Assembly: GCF_020860125.1 (NCBI RefSeq)
Contig: NZ_JAJBUX010000015.1
Span: 1 to 59,694, forward strand
Direction of reading: 5' to 3'
Length of the DNA: 59,694 nucleotides
DNA from: Cloacibacillus sp.
GTDB taxonomy: Bacteria; Synergistota; Synergistia; Synergistales; Synergistaceae
Below the pieces are notes generated by a model. It did no database searches, had not been told where the DNA came from, and saw nothing but the letters and a program-made list of their open reading frames with translations. Both the position numbers and the translations under genes were made by a program. Within the stretch, counting starts at the first letter, position 1; each line of letters starts with the position of its first letter. This document shows positions 31,904 through 40,409 of the stretch, piece by piece.

Positions 31904-32806
31904 ATGGCACAAAGTCAGCCGCTAATATGGCATTCGCTCAATATATTCAGAAAACTGGCCTGCGCGCTGCCGCACGAAAGGGCGGTCGCGCTTGGCGGGG
32001 CGCTGGGTTCCCTTGTGGCACGCTTCTCCTCCCGGAAGGTTTCCGAGGCTCAGGATCGCTGCGCGAAGATACTAGGCGTATCGCGTGAAAGGGCGCGGGA
32101 GATCGTGCTTGGCTCTTACAATCACTTTGGCCGCGCCGCCGCGGAGTTCGCGCGAATGCCTGTCATGGCGGACAAGATGGACTCTCTGGTCCGCTGCAGC
32201 GGCCACGAATACATTTTTGACGCGGTGGAATCGAAGCGCGGCGCGATACTTGCCACCGCGCATATCGGCAACTGGGAATACGCCGCCTGCTGGCTTGCCC
32301 ACCAGGGACTGCCGATAAATTCCCTCGGCACCGACCAGCGCGACGACCGCATCACCGAGTTAATTAAGGAGCTGCGGCGCGCCGGCGGTTCTAAGGCGCT
32401 CGGCAAGGCCAACGACCTGAGAGCGATGATGAAGGCGCTGCAGAACGGTGAGATCATCGCCGTCCCCGTGGATCAGGACGCAAAAAGGGCGGGGGTGGTC
32501 TCGCCATTTCTTGGCTCGCCGGCCAGTACGCCCGTAGGTCCCGCGAAGCTCGCCGCGAAGCTTGGCTGTGACGTCATTCCCGGTATCTGTGTACGCCGGC
32601 CGAACGGCATAACCTTTGATCTGAAATTCTCTCCGCCGATGAAGGGGCGGAACGGCGAACCTTTCGGCAAGGATATCCAAGCGAGCACCGATGACTTGAA
32701 CGCGGTCATATCAGACGGCATCCGCGAGTATCCCGATCAGTGGCTGTGGATGTATCCACGGTGGGAATCCGTTGAGAGGGGCACCTTTGATGATTGCGGG
32801 GATTGA
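31904..32806 (+). CDS. LpxL/HtrB-like lysophospholipid (lipid A) acyltransferase
   Basis: This 300-aa membrane-associated acyltransferase has the catalytic H-x4-E motif in ATAHIGNWE, followed by NSLGTDQRDDRI and the later IIAVPVDQDAKRAGVVSPFLG and STPVGPAKLAAKLGCDVIP. The C-terminal DQWLWMYPRWE is typical of LpxL/LpxM-type late acyltransferases, which add secondary acyl chains to lipid A. This supports an outer membrane with lipopolysaccharide. AAAGGA lies 7 nt before the ATG. The 3' end overlaps the next gene by 17 bp. Confidence 0.88.
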   Translation: MAQSQPLIWHSLNIFRKLACALPHERAVALGGALGSLVARFSSRKVSEAQDRCAKILGVSRERAREIVLGSYNHFGRAAAEFARMPVMADKMDSLVRCSGHEYIFDAVESKRGAILATAHIGNWEYAACWLAHQGLPINSLGTDQRDDRITELIKELRRAGGSKALGKANDLRAMMKALQNGEIIAVPVDQDAKRAGVVSPFLGSPASTPVGPAKLAAKLGCDVIPGICVRRPNGITFDLKFSPPMKGRNGEPFGKDIQASTDDLNAVISDGIREYPDQWLWMYPRWESVERGTFDDCGD

Positions 32807-33224
32807 CCCCGGACGCTGGAAGATCGGCGTAGCCTTCGCCGAGGGTGATACGCTGCTTTTTTCCGCGATAATCCCCGCAGATAAGCGCGCAGTCCTCGCC
32901 AAAGCCTTTGAGAGAGGCGAGTGGAGACTTCTGGAAGAATGGCGCCAGGAGGGCGGCATAAAAAACATCGAAGGACGCCGCGCCGAAAAAATCTGCATCG
33001 GCGACGGTACCTCTTCAAGAGAGTTCGCGAAGGAATTCCCCTTTGAATACAGCGAGACGGATGAATATGGCACGACGCTTGAGGCGAGGAAAATATTTTG
33101 GCGGCTGCACCCGCCGGGCGGGATCATGAAGCTTATCCCGCTCTCGCTGCGCACGCCGCCAAGAAACATTGATGATCTTGCCGCCTACGCCATCATTTTG
33201 AGGGCGGCGGGTTTTTCAGCTTAA
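32790..33224 (+). CDS. RNase H-fold YqgF/RuvX-like protein
   Basis: This 144-aa protein opens with MIAGIDPGRWKIGVAFAEGD, the first-strand Asp motif of the RNase H-like resolvase superfamily seen in RuvC and YqgF. A middle motif KICIGDGTSSREF corresponds to the second acidic strand region. The C-terminal NIDDLAAYAIILRAAGF supplies the final Asp pair. It is shorter and more diverged than typical YqgF, so a pre-16S rRNA nuclease role is a guess. ATG at 32790 overlaps the acyltransferase gene, suggesting coupling. The 3' end overlaps the convergent gene at 33216 by 9 bp. Confidence 0.6.
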   Translation: MIAGIDPGRWKIGVAFAEGDTLLFSAIIPADKRAVLAKAFERGEWRLLEEWRQEGGIKNIEGRRAEKICIGDGTSSREFAKEFPFEYSETDEYGTTLEARKIFWRLHPPGGIMKLIPLSLRTPPRNIDDLAAYAIILRAAGFSA

Positions 33225-33737
33225 CCTTACGCGAACGCCGTACTCCGCGAGCTCATTGTTCATGCTCTCCGCGATGGCCGAGACCGCCGCGTCATACATG
33301 TCGGAGGTGAGATTTTTCTGTTCACGCGGCCGTACGACGATGATCTCGGGAGATTCTCCGCCCATCATATAGGGCAGAGCGCATTTACAGAGCATAAAGA
33401 GCCCGTTTACCGCCGCCGTGTGCGCCGCGAAGTCCTCCTCAATGAGGTCGAGGAAGAGCTCTCCCTTCGCCGTAAGCTCCGGCGCGTAGACGAGCCTCTC
33501 AATGGCTCCAAGGCTCTCCGCGCAGCTGACGACCGACGGCGCTATCGCCTCAAGCGTCATCTCCGCCGTTACACAGCCTCCCGCGCAGCGGGCGACTTCG
33601 TTAAGCCGCTTCTCCAGCCCCGGCGCCATCTCCGCGTCAGCGTAGGTATAATAAACCTCTCCGTCCATAACCAGCTCAGATATCCCTGATAGGTCGGAGG
33701 GTGCGAAGGGCAGAAAAATTTTTCTCTTCTTAGGCAT
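33216..33737 (-). CDS. Degenerate short-chain dehydrogenase-like protein
   Basis: This 173-aa protein looks like an SDR fold that has lost its catalytic parts. The middle (AEMTLEAIAPSVVSCAESLGAIERLVYAPEL, then EEDFAAHTAAVNGLFMLCKCALPYMM) matches helices and strands 4-5 of FabG-type SDRs. The N-terminus lacks the TGxxxGxG cofactor loop, the YxxxK motif reads YDAAV, and the protein ends at GVRVRLS, where an SDR would continue about 60 residues. The ATG is 11 bp downstream of the YerC-like gene, so the two may be co-transcribed. It could be a pseudoenzyme or a decaying gene. Confidence 0.6.
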   Translation of the reverse strand: MPKKRKIFLPFAPSDLSGISELVMDGEVYYTYADAEMAPGLEKRLNEVARCAGGCVTAEMTLEAIAPSVVSCAESLGAIERLVYAPELTAKGELFLDLIEEDFAAHTAAVNGLFMLCKCALPYMMGGESPEIIVVRPREQKNLTSDMYDAAVSAIAESMNNELAEYGVRVRLS

Positions 33738-33748
33738 TTTGCCGGGGA

Positions 33749-34057
33749 CTACTTCTCTTCGCTTGCCTTCATCGCTTCAAGCTTACGCAGCACGTCGCGG
33801 TAGCCGTCGGCGCCATATTCGACAAATTTCTTAACGCGGCTGATCGTCGCGGTGCTTGCTCCGGTGGCCTGTACGATCTGCGGATAGGAAAAACCCTTGA
33901 TGAGAAGGCTGGCGACCTGGAGTCTCTGCGAGAACGCTTTGATCTCCGAAAAGGTGGCGACATCCTCAAGAAAACGGTATGCCTCGTCACGGTCTGTAAT
34001 GGCGACTATGGAATCGCAAAGCTGGTCGGTGAATTCATCTTTCCACTGGTTTGACAT
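33749..34057 (-). CDS. YerC/YecD (TrpR-like) helix-turn-helix protein
   Basis: This 102-aa all-helical DNA-binding protein resembles the YerC/YecD branch of the Trp repressor superfamily. After an N-terminal LCDSIVAITDRDEAYRFLEDVAT region comes the helix-turn-helix LLIKGFSYPQIVQATGASTATISRVKKFVEYG (about 52-83). It lacks evidence for tryptophan binding. Characterised relatives are poorly understood regulators. A minus-strand promoter lies about 50-75 bp upstream. Confidence 0.88.
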   Translation of the reverse strand: MSNQWKDEFTDQLCDSIVAITDRDEAYRFLEDVATFSEIKAFSQRLQVASLLIKGFSYPQIVQATGASTATISRVKKFVEYGADGYRDVLRKLEAMKASEEK

Positions 34058-34104
34058 AGTTTTGCCTCCGTATTTTAGAACTTTAATCAGGGACTATATT
34101 AAAA

Positions 34105-34132
34105 AGGATACGCCAAATTGTGGAAATGTCAA
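34105..34132 (-). promoter_or_regulatory. Promoter for the YerC-like gene
   Basis: On the minus strand TTGACA (34127-34132) is followed after 16 bp by TATCCT (34105-34110), about 50 bp before the ATG at 34057. The -35 is consensus and the -10 is partial. Confidence 0.5.
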
Positions 34133-34422
34133 GTTGGCTTAATGTACTAAAGTGATTTTTATACGCATAAGGAAAAGGCAATATCGGCAGAACAAATCTA
34201 TCAAGCTGTAATATAGATATACAGCCGCCGGAACCGCTGAGGGGATGACGGGGTGCCGGATATATTTATGTGTTTAGTCTGCGATGTCTGTATTCCCTAT
34301 CGCAAATTTTGTCAAAAGAGTGGTAAAATACAAAACGACTGTAAAAAGGAAAGTAAATGCTCAAAGAGGCAAAGCAACGGAATAACCAGGGTGTTATAAC
34401 CCGATCGGAGGAACTATTATAG
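34133..34422. other. Divergent intergenic region upstream of proS
   Basis: No gene is visible. A TAAAAT at 34324-34329 is the best -10-like piece for proS but lacks a suitable -35 element. A short inverted GGGT/ACCC pair near 34389-34402 precedes the GGAGG ribosome binding site. I looked for a T-box specifier and antiterminator bulge and saw none. Confidence 0.45.
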
Positions 34423-35865
34423 ATGGCTAAAAACATTACACCGAAGGAAAAAGATTATTCACAGTGGTATCTCGACGTCATCCGCGTCGCGGAAATGGCT
34501 GACTACGCGCCGGTGCGGGGCTGTATGGTCGTGCGGCCGACCGGTTACGCCGTATGGGAACTTGTGCAGAAACATTTTGACGACGCCTTCAAAGAGACCG
34601 GACATGTCAATGCCGCCTTCCCGCTGCTCATTCCGCAGTCTTTCCTCTCCAAAGAGGCGGAGCATGTCGAGGGCTTCGCCCCCGAGTGCGCCGTCGTCAC
34701 CCACGCCGGCGGCGAGGAGCTTGAGGAGCCGCTCATCGTGCGTCCAACCTCGGAGACCGTCATCGGCTACATGTACAGCAAATGGGTCCAGTCGTGGCGC
34801 GATCTGCCGATCCTGATAAATCAGTGGTGCAACGTCATGCGCTGGGAAAAGCGCCCGCGCCTCTTCCTCCGTACCTCCGAGTTTCTCTGGCAGGAGGGGC
34901 ACACGGCCCACGCCGGCAAAGAGGAGGCCGTCGAGGAGACACTGCGTATGCTAGAGGTCTACCGCCGCATCATGACAGACTATCTCGCGCTGCCAGTTCT
35001 TGAGGGAGAGAAGACAGAGGGAGAACGTTTCCCCGGAGCCGACAATACCTACACCTGCGAGACGATGATGAGCGACAAGAAGGCGCTGCAGGCCGGTACG
35101 AGCCACTACCTCGGGCAGAACTTCGCGAAGGCGTTTGAGATACAGTTCCAGAACAGGGACGGCGAAATGGAATTTGCCTATACTACGAGCTGGGGCGTTT
35201 CCACGCGCCTCATCGGAGCGATCATCATGACCCACGCGGACAATGACGGCCTTGTGCTGCCGCCGCGTATTGCTCCCGTCAAGGCGGTCATCGTCCCCAT
35301 CTCGACGAGCGGCGAGAAGATCGATAAAGAGCTGATGCCGAAGGCCGCCGAACTCAAGGCGGCGCTCAACGAGGCGCTTGGCGGACGTTTCGTAAACGTA
35401 GACACGCAGTTCCATATGCGCCCCGGAGACCGTTTCTTCTCGCACCTTCAGAAGGGCGTGCCGCTTCGCCTTGAACTTGGCGAAAAGGAATACGCGGCGG
35501 AGAAGCTGCGCGTAGTGCGCCGCGATACCGGCGAAAAGATGGACATCGCCTGGGCCGACGCGCCGACGGCGATACCCGCGCTGCTTGAAGATATACAGCG
35601 GAACCTCTACAACCGCGCCCTTGAGTTCCGTATCGCCAACACACACAAGGCGGAAAACATGGAAGAATTCAAGCGGCTCCTTGAGGAGAAGGGCGGCTTC
35701 ATCGAGGTGTTCTTCGGAGGTTCAAAAGAGGACGAAAAGGCCATCAAAGAGGCCACCGGCGCGACGCCGCGCTGCTTCCCCTTCGCCCACGCAGAGGAGC
35801 GCGGCAAGTGCTTCTACACCGGTAAAGAGGGCGCGAGAAAGGCGATTTTCGCGAAGGCCTACTAA
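34423..35865 (+). CDS. proS: Prolyl-tRNA synthetase, archaeal/eukaryotic-type
   Basis: This 480-aa class II synthetase charges tRNA-Pro. The N-terminal PKEKDYSQWYLDVIRVAEMADYAPVRGCMVV and the motif-2 region LRTSEFLWQEGHTAH, followed by motif 3 in YTTSWGVSTRLIGAIIMTHAD, match the archaeal-type ProS. The bacterial type has an editing insertion between motifs 2 and 3, which is absent here. An anticodon-binding domain (about 285-385) and the C-terminal zinc-like domain complete it. GGAGG precedes the ATG. A strong terminator follows. Confidence 0.95.
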   Translation: MAKNITPKEKDYSQWYLDVIRVAEMADYAPVRGCMVVRPTGYAVWELVQKHFDDAFKETGHVNAAFPLLIPQSFLSKEAEHVEGFAPECAVVTHAGGEELEEPLIVRPTSETVIGYMYSKWVQSWRDLPILINQWCNVMRWEKRPRLFLRTSEFLWQEGHTAHAGKEEAVEETLRMLEVYRRIMTDYLALPVLEGEKTEGERFPGADNTYTCETMMSDKKALQAGTSHYLGQNFAKAFEIQFQNRDGEMEFAYTTSWGVSTRLIGAIIMTHADNDGLVLPPRIAPVKAVIVPISTSGEKIDKELMPKAAELKAALNEALGGRFVNVDTQFHMRPGDRFFSHLQKGVPLRLELGEKEYAAEKLRVVRRDTGEKMDIAWADAPTAIPALLEDIQRNLYNRALEFRIANTHKAENMEEFKRLLEEKGGFIEVFFGGSKEDEKAIKEATGATPRCFPFAHAEERGKCFYTGKEGARKAIFAKAY

Positions 35866-35888
35866 ACATTAAAAACAGAGCATAAAAG

Positions 35889-35934
35889 AAAGCGCAGCGC
35901 GGAGCCGGTGGAAGGTCCGCGCTGCGCTTTTTGT
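35889..35934 (+). terminator. Terminator of proS
   Basis: A perfect 15-bp GC-rich stem (35889-35903 with 35916-35930) is followed by TTTTTG. A minus-strand A-run on the other side may let it serve the convergent acyltransferase gene as well. Confidence 0.88.
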
Positions 35935-36111
35935 TATGGCTGGGATTTCTTTGTCTCTCGCAAGGAAAGCCGCCGATTATGAAGTGCGGCAGGGCGGCAC
36001 GCTATTTGGAATATAATCAGCCGCACGCGGTACCGGTATCCGTTGGGGACGCGTGAGGCCGCTTCTTCGGTGAGGATTCTGTTTATTCTTTGATATTCCG
36101 CGAAAAAGTTT

Positions 36112-37365
36112 TTATTGGTAACATACCGGCAAAGCGGGTTGAATTTCAGAGAGGATATTACACTCCCACAGCGCGGCGAGAGTCTCCAGTATTCCACGTT
36201 TGAAGCAGTATTCTGGGGAACGGTTTTCATGATAGCGGGCCATCGATGAGGCTCCGTACCATCTGCTGTCAGGCAGTGTTTTTATACCTGCCGCCGTCAG
36301 CACGCGATGGACCCCAAACTCTATGAAGAAGGAGTCGCTGTCCCCTAAAGTTTCTGATAACGCGGCGAGGGCGAGATCGAAACGTACCGTTCCGCGGCAG
36401 TGCCGCCGGCGCCACACCGGGGCTTCCGCCTCACGAGCCGTAAGCTGCGCGCCGGTAACGGATGAGAAGAGCGGACAGCAGCCATCCCGAAGGGTTGGAA
36501 AGGCAAGCGCCTCAATCGGCGCGAGCGCCGGCTCCATTATTGCGGAATGGGCCGCCTTCGGCACGCGCAGCCTTCTGTGCGGTATCGTCCGGCGGTCGAG
36601 CTCCCTCTCAAAGCTGGAGAGAGCCCTGAGCTCGCCGGAGACGACGACGGAGCTGCGGCTGTTGACGGCGGCGACGGAGAGTTTCCCGCCATACGCTGTA
36701 GTCATTCGGAAAATTTCCGCGGCATCCGCCGCGACATGGGCCATCGCGCCGGACTCCGCGAGGGAATCAATGATCAGCGCGCGCCGGCAGACGAAACAGA
36801 GCATCTCCTCGTAGGAGGCCATGCCGCAGACGACCAGCGCCATCAGCTCCCCGAGGGAATGTGCGATCACCATATCCGGTTCTGCTCCCCACGCGCGGTA
36901 CTGCATCGCGAGCGCCGTGCCATAGATGAGGACGAAGAGCTGCTCATCCATGCTGCTGCGCGCCCTGCCGCGCGAGAGGATCTCCTTCGCGGAAAGCCGT
37001 CCCTGCCGGCCGAGCACGCGCTGAGCGCGTTCAATATACTCGCGGAAGACCGGCAGCTCCGCGCAGAGCGATTCGACCGGAATGGGACCGGCCGAGCCCT
37101 GCCCCGGCATCGCGAAAACGAGTTTTAGCTTTTTTCGCATTTTCGGAGGAAAGGTATTCAGCGCTTCGACGGCCTCTTCTATCTCCGAGACCGCGAAGGC
37201 CCTTCGGTATGGTCCTCTGTCCGCCCTGTCGCCGCCAAAGAGCAGGCGCGGATTCTCTCCGGCTTCCAGACGCTTGGCAAGCCATACGCAGCGAGAAACC
37301 AGCGCGGTGTTATCGTCCGCGGATACGGCGTATATTTTTGCGTCGTTTTCCTTTATATGTTCCAT
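36112..37365 (-). CDS. Stand-alone polyketide/malonyl-type acyltransferase, C-terminus possibly frameshifted
   Basis: This 417-aa protein has one acyltransferase domain like FabD and polyketide AT domains: the oxyanion loop FAMPGQGSAGPIP (about 83-95), the nucleophile serine in AHSLGELMALVVCG and, near the C-terminus, FIEFGVHRVLTAAG with the catalytic histidine. No ketosynthase, carrier or reductase gene is near. It ends at a stop at 36112. In the +1 frame from about 36145 the sequence continues as CRYVTNKNFFAEYQRINRIL and remains open to 35934, resembling the post-AT extension of discrete acyltransferases. A one-base insertion or sequencing error is possible. The ribosome binding site is weak. 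Confidence 0.7.
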   Translation of the reverse strand: MEHIKENDAKIYAVSADDNTALVSRCVWLAKRLEAGENPRLLFGGDRADRGPYRRAFAVSEIEEAVEALNTFPPKMRKKLKLVFAMPGQGSAGPIPVESLCAELPVFREYIERAQRVLGRQGRLSAKEILSRGRARSSMDEQLFVLIYGTALAMQYRAWGAEPDMVIAHSLGELMALVVCGMASYEEMLCFVCRRALIIDSLAESGAMAHVAADAAEIFRMTTAYGGKLSVAAVNSRSSVVVSGELRALSSFERELDRRTIPHRRLRVPKAAHSAIMEPALAPIEALAFPTLRDGCCPLFSSVTGAQLTAREAEAPVWRRRHCRGTVRFDLALAALSETLGDSDSFFIEFGVHRVLTAAGIKTLPDSRWYGASSMARYHENRSPEYCFKRGILETLAALWECNILSEIQPALPVCYQ

Positions 37366-37422
37366 CTTTTACGCTAAAGTTGGCAGAACGGCATCTTTAT
37401 CAAGACAAAAACCGGGACAGAA

Positions 37423-38784
37423 TTACTTGCCGACACAGAAACTGCTGAATATCTTGTCAAGCAGATCTTCGCTCGCGTCGATGCCGAGCAGCGACGACAG
37501 CTGGACTCTGGCATCGAAGAGGCAGGAGAGGACGAGATCGTCTCCTATACCGGAAGAGAGCGCCCCTACGGCGGCCGACAGCGCCTCTTTTGTCCTTGTA
37601 AGGCACTCCATCTGCCGCGCGGTGACGGAATAACCTCCGGCAAGCTCTCCGCCGGAGAGCGCCGTCTTAAGAATGAGCTCCTTCAGCTCGTCAAGCCCGC
37701 TTCCGTTGGCGGCGGAGACGGCGATGCGCGGATGGTCGGGGAAATGCGCCTCGATATCGGCCTCGGTTACTTTCGCGGGGAGGTCGCTCTTGTTCAGGAT
37801 GATGATCTGCCTCTTCACGGCGGCGGGCAGCGCCGCCTCCATCGTGAGATTGCCCTCCGAGCTGTCTATCACCCGCAGGATGATATCGGCCTCATCCATC
37901 GATTTGAGCGAGCGCTGCACGCCTATCTCCTCGATTTCGTCGGTTGTCTCACGGATACCGGCGGTGTCGATTATCCTCACCGGCAGCCCCTTATAAATGA
38001 AGGTCTCCTCGATACTGTCGCGTGTTGTGCCCGGCGTCGCTGTGACGATCGCGCGGTTCTCCGCGAGCAGGGCGTTCAGCAGCGATGATTTTCCCACATT
38101 TGGCCGCCCGATGATCGCGGCGCGCAGCCCATCGCGCAGCAGCATGCCGCTGCGGCAACGGGAGATGAGCTCCTCGCACTCTGCGATGAGCTCATCGAGG
38201 CGTCCGGCGCTTTCGCCCTTGGTGATGAAGCCCTCTCCCTCCTCGGGGAAGTCAAGGTCGACCTCAAGCGCCGCGGCCAGCGCGGTCAGCCTCTCCATAA
38301 GTCCCCGTATCTTTTCCGTGAATGATCCCTGCAGCGACCTTGCCGACGCGGTCAGCGCCTCGTCGCTGCGCGCCTTAATGATGCCGGCGACCGCCTCCGC
38401 CTGCGCGAGGTCGATGCGGCCATTAATGAAGGCCCGCCTCGTGAATTCGCCGGGCAGGGCCATCCTAGCCCCCAGCGAACAGAGCTCCTCGATACAGCGC
38501 TGCGCCGGGAGCACGCCGCCATGACAGTGTATCTCCGCGCTATCTTCGCCTGTATAACTGTTTCCCCGCTCAAAGCGCACGGCAAGCACCTCGTCAAAGA
38601 GAGTCCCGTCTTTCGTGTGCAGCGTTCCCAGCGTCATGCAGCGCGCGGGCTGCTCGAAAAAGCGCCGTTTGGCGCGGAATATTTTGTCAATGATAGCCGC
38701 GCTCTCCCCGCCGGAAACTCTCACTATCGCGATGCCGCCCTCGCCCCATGCCGTGGCCAGCGCCGTAATCGTATCTTCTGCCAT
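37423..38784 (-). CDS. mnmE: tRNA modification GTPase MnmE
   Basis: This 453-aa protein works with MnmG to install 5-carboxymethylaminomethyl groups on wobble uridine. An N-terminal formyl-THF-binding domain (TITALATAWGEGGIAIVRVSG) is followed by helical domains and an inserted G domain: P-loop GRPNVGKSS (about 226-234), switch DTAGIRETTDEIEEIG and NKSD. The C-terminal CVGK tail carries the conserved cysteine. Length is normal. The acyltransferase gene starts 57 bp downstream in the same direction. Confidence 0.97.
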   Translation of the reverse strand: MAEDTITALATAWGEGGIAIVRVSGGESAAIIDKIFRAKRRFFEQPARCMTLGTLHTKDGTLFDEVLAVRFERGNSYTGEDSAEIHCHGGVLPAQRCIEELCSLGARMALPGEFTRRAFINGRIDLAQAEAVAGIIKARSDEALTASARSLQGSFTEKIRGLMERLTALAAALEVDLDFPEEGEGFITKGESAGRLDELIAECEELISRCRSGMLLRDGLRAAIIGRPNVGKSSLLNALLAENRAIVTATPGTTRDSIEETFIYKGLPVRIIDTAGIRETTDEIEEIGVQRSLKSMDEADIILRVIDSSEGNLTMEAALPAAVKRQIIILNKSDLPAKVTEADIEAHFPDHPRIAVSAANGSGLDELKELILKTALSGGELAGGYSVTARQMECLTRTKEALSAAVGALSSGIGDDLVLSCLFDARVQLSSLLGIDASEDLLDKIFSSFCVGK

Positions 38785-38883
38785 TCTATGCGCTCCTATA
38801 TCCCGTCATTTAAAATAAATTACTCCGCCGTATGCCGGCGTTGGTAATCTTAGTCTAACATTGAGGTGCCGCCCTGTAAATAA

Positions 38884-38914
38884 AACGCCGGACGGCGTAA
38901 ATCCGTCCGGCGTT
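38884..38914 (-). terminator. Terminator of the LysN-like aminotransferase
   Basis: A perfect 12-bp stem AACGCCGGACGG/CCGTCCGGCGTT (38884-38895 with 38903-38914). On the minus strand it is followed by TTTATTT, which fits termination of the gene ending at 38953. Confidence 0.85.
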
Positions 38915-38952
38915 AATCTTAAGTGTCTGTCGCTTATTGTGAGCCTAAACCT

Positions 38953-40158
38953 CTAGAGCTCCTTGATGGCGGCGGCGAGGCGTTTCGCGCCCTCTTCGAT
39001 CTCCTCCGGCTGCGCGAAGGTGAAGCAGGTGCGCATATAGTCGAGCCCCTCTCCATCCTCGGCGTAGAAGGCCGGGCCGGTGACGAACGCCACTCCGTGG
39101 TCGATCGCCTTCATGAAGAGCTTTGTCGAATCAACGCCGGGTACCTGGAGCCAGAAGAAGAATCCGCCCTCCGGCGTATGGTAGCGGGTGTTGGCGGGCA
39201 GATGCTTTTTGAAGGCGGCGTCCATCGCGTCACGTTTCTTGCTGTAGTGGGCGATGATCTTCGGCAGGAAGCCGTCGAGGTGGCCGAGGCGGCAGTACTC
39301 ATAGACGAGGGCCTGGGCGACGACGCTTGTGCAGAGGTTCGTGCCCTGCTTTATCATCACCATCTTCTGAATCAGCTCCGGCGCGCCGACGATCCATGCC
39401 ACGCGTGTGCCGGGGGCCAGTATCTTCGAGAAGGAGCAGGCATAGACCACGCGGCCGCTCTTATCCATCGAGAAGATCGTCGGTACATGCTCCCCGTTGT
39501 AGCGGAGGTGTCCGTAGGGGTCGTCCTCAAAGATTATCAGGTCGTACTTCTCGGCGATCTCCAGCAGCTTGGCGCGGCGTTCCTTGGAGAGCGTCGCTCC
39601 AGAGGGGTTCTGGAAGTTTACGATCGAATAGATGAATTTGATTTTATGTCCGTCCTTGCGCCCCTGTTCGATGACTCCTGGCAGCAGGTCTACGCAAAGC
39701 CCGTCCTTGTCGCATGGCACGGAGAGAAAGCGCGCGCCGCGGTTGCGCATCACGTGCAGCGCTCCGGGGTATGTCGGTCCTTCGACGATGATCGTGTCGC
39801 CGTCGTTGAGCAGCACGGAACAGAGAAGGTCCATGCCCTCCTGCGACCCGGTAGTGATCAGCATTTCATCGAGCTTTGTCTCACGTCCCATGCGCGGGGC
39901 CATCCACTTTGAGATATATTCCTTAAGCGGGTCATAGCCGTTCGTGGCGCCGTACTGCAGGACGTCCTTACCCTCGCGGCTCAGTATCTGTGAGGCCTCC
40001 GCGAATTCCGCCACGGGGAATACCGCGGGGTCGGGATTTCCGCCGGCAAATGAGATGACGCCGGGTGTCTTGGTATACTTAAGAAGCGCGCGTATCGGCG
40101 ACGGTTTAACATTTAGCGCTATCTCTGAAAGTCTTGCGTCCCAATTTACTGTACTCAT
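38953..40158 (-). CDS. PLP-dependent aminotransferase (LysN / 2-aminoadipate aminotransferase-like)
   Basis: This 401-aa fold-type I class I/II aminotransferase lacks a MocR-type helix-turn-helix domain. Features are the N-terminal ISFAGGNPDPAVFP, ITTGSQEGMDLLCSVL (phosphate loop), VNFQNPSGATLS, FEDDPYGHLRY and the pyridoxal lysine in SFSKILAPGTRVAW. The N-terminal pattern matches LysN/KAT-like enzymes that transaminate 2-aminoadipate, aromatic or branched amino acids. Exact specificity is not readable. GGAGGGA precedes the ATG and an extended -10 element (TGTATAAT, + coordinates near 40191-40198) lies upstream. Confidence 0.9.
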   Translation of the reverse strand: MSTVNWDARLSEIALNVKPSPIRALLKYTKTPGVISFAGGNPDPAVFPVAEFAEASQILSREGKDVLQYGATNGYDPLKEYISKWMAPRMGRETKLDEMLITTGSQEGMDLLCSVLLNDGDTIIVEGPTYPGALHVMRNRGARFLSVPCDKDGLCVDLLPGVIEQGRKDGHKIKFIYSIVNFQNPSGATLSKERRAKLLEIAEKYDLIIFEDDPYGHLRYNGEHVPTIFSMDKSGRVVYACSFSKILAPGTRVAWIVGAPELIQKMVMIKQGTNLCTSVVAQALVYEYCRLGHLDGFLPKIIAHYSKKRDAMDAAFKKHLPANTRYHTPEGGFFFWLQVPGVDSTKLFMKAIDHGVAFVTGPAFYAEDGEGLDYMRTCFTFAQPEEIEEGAKRLAAAIKEL

Positions 40159-40190
40159 AGAAAAATCCCTCCAAAGTAAGGTATAAGTGT

Positions 40191-40198
40191 ATTATACA
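40191..40198 (-). promoter_or_regulatory. Extended -10 promoter for the aminotransferase
   Basis: On the minus strand TGTATAAT, with a perfect TATAAT at 40191-40196, lies 33-38 bp before the ATG at 40158. The -35 region is not conserved. The rest of the 250-bp divergent region toward 40410 holds no other clear element. Confidence 0.5.
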
Positions 40199-40409
40199 CG
40201 CTTTACATGAAGTATGTGGTACGAAGGGCTGATGTATTAATTGTCCGTACAATGAGTTCTATTGTTTATATTCGCCTCTCTCATGTGACTTACTGGATAC
40301 TATCGGTGGCCGGATGGGCAAAATAATTGAGAAGATTAGATGATATGTAGGAGAAAAAGATGATATCATAACGGTATATGATTTTGTTTTCAAGGAAGGA
40401 AGATGGACA

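Noticed and set aside
34133..34422. T-box or other riboswitch before proS
   Set aside because: I looked for the T-box antiterminator bulge, a specifier loop and a terminator before the ATG and found none.
38923..39912. Long + strand reading frame (329 aa) opposite the LysN-like aminotransferase
   Set aside because: It is antisense to a gene with a complete PLP-enzyme motif set, has no ribosome binding site and no recognisable domain.
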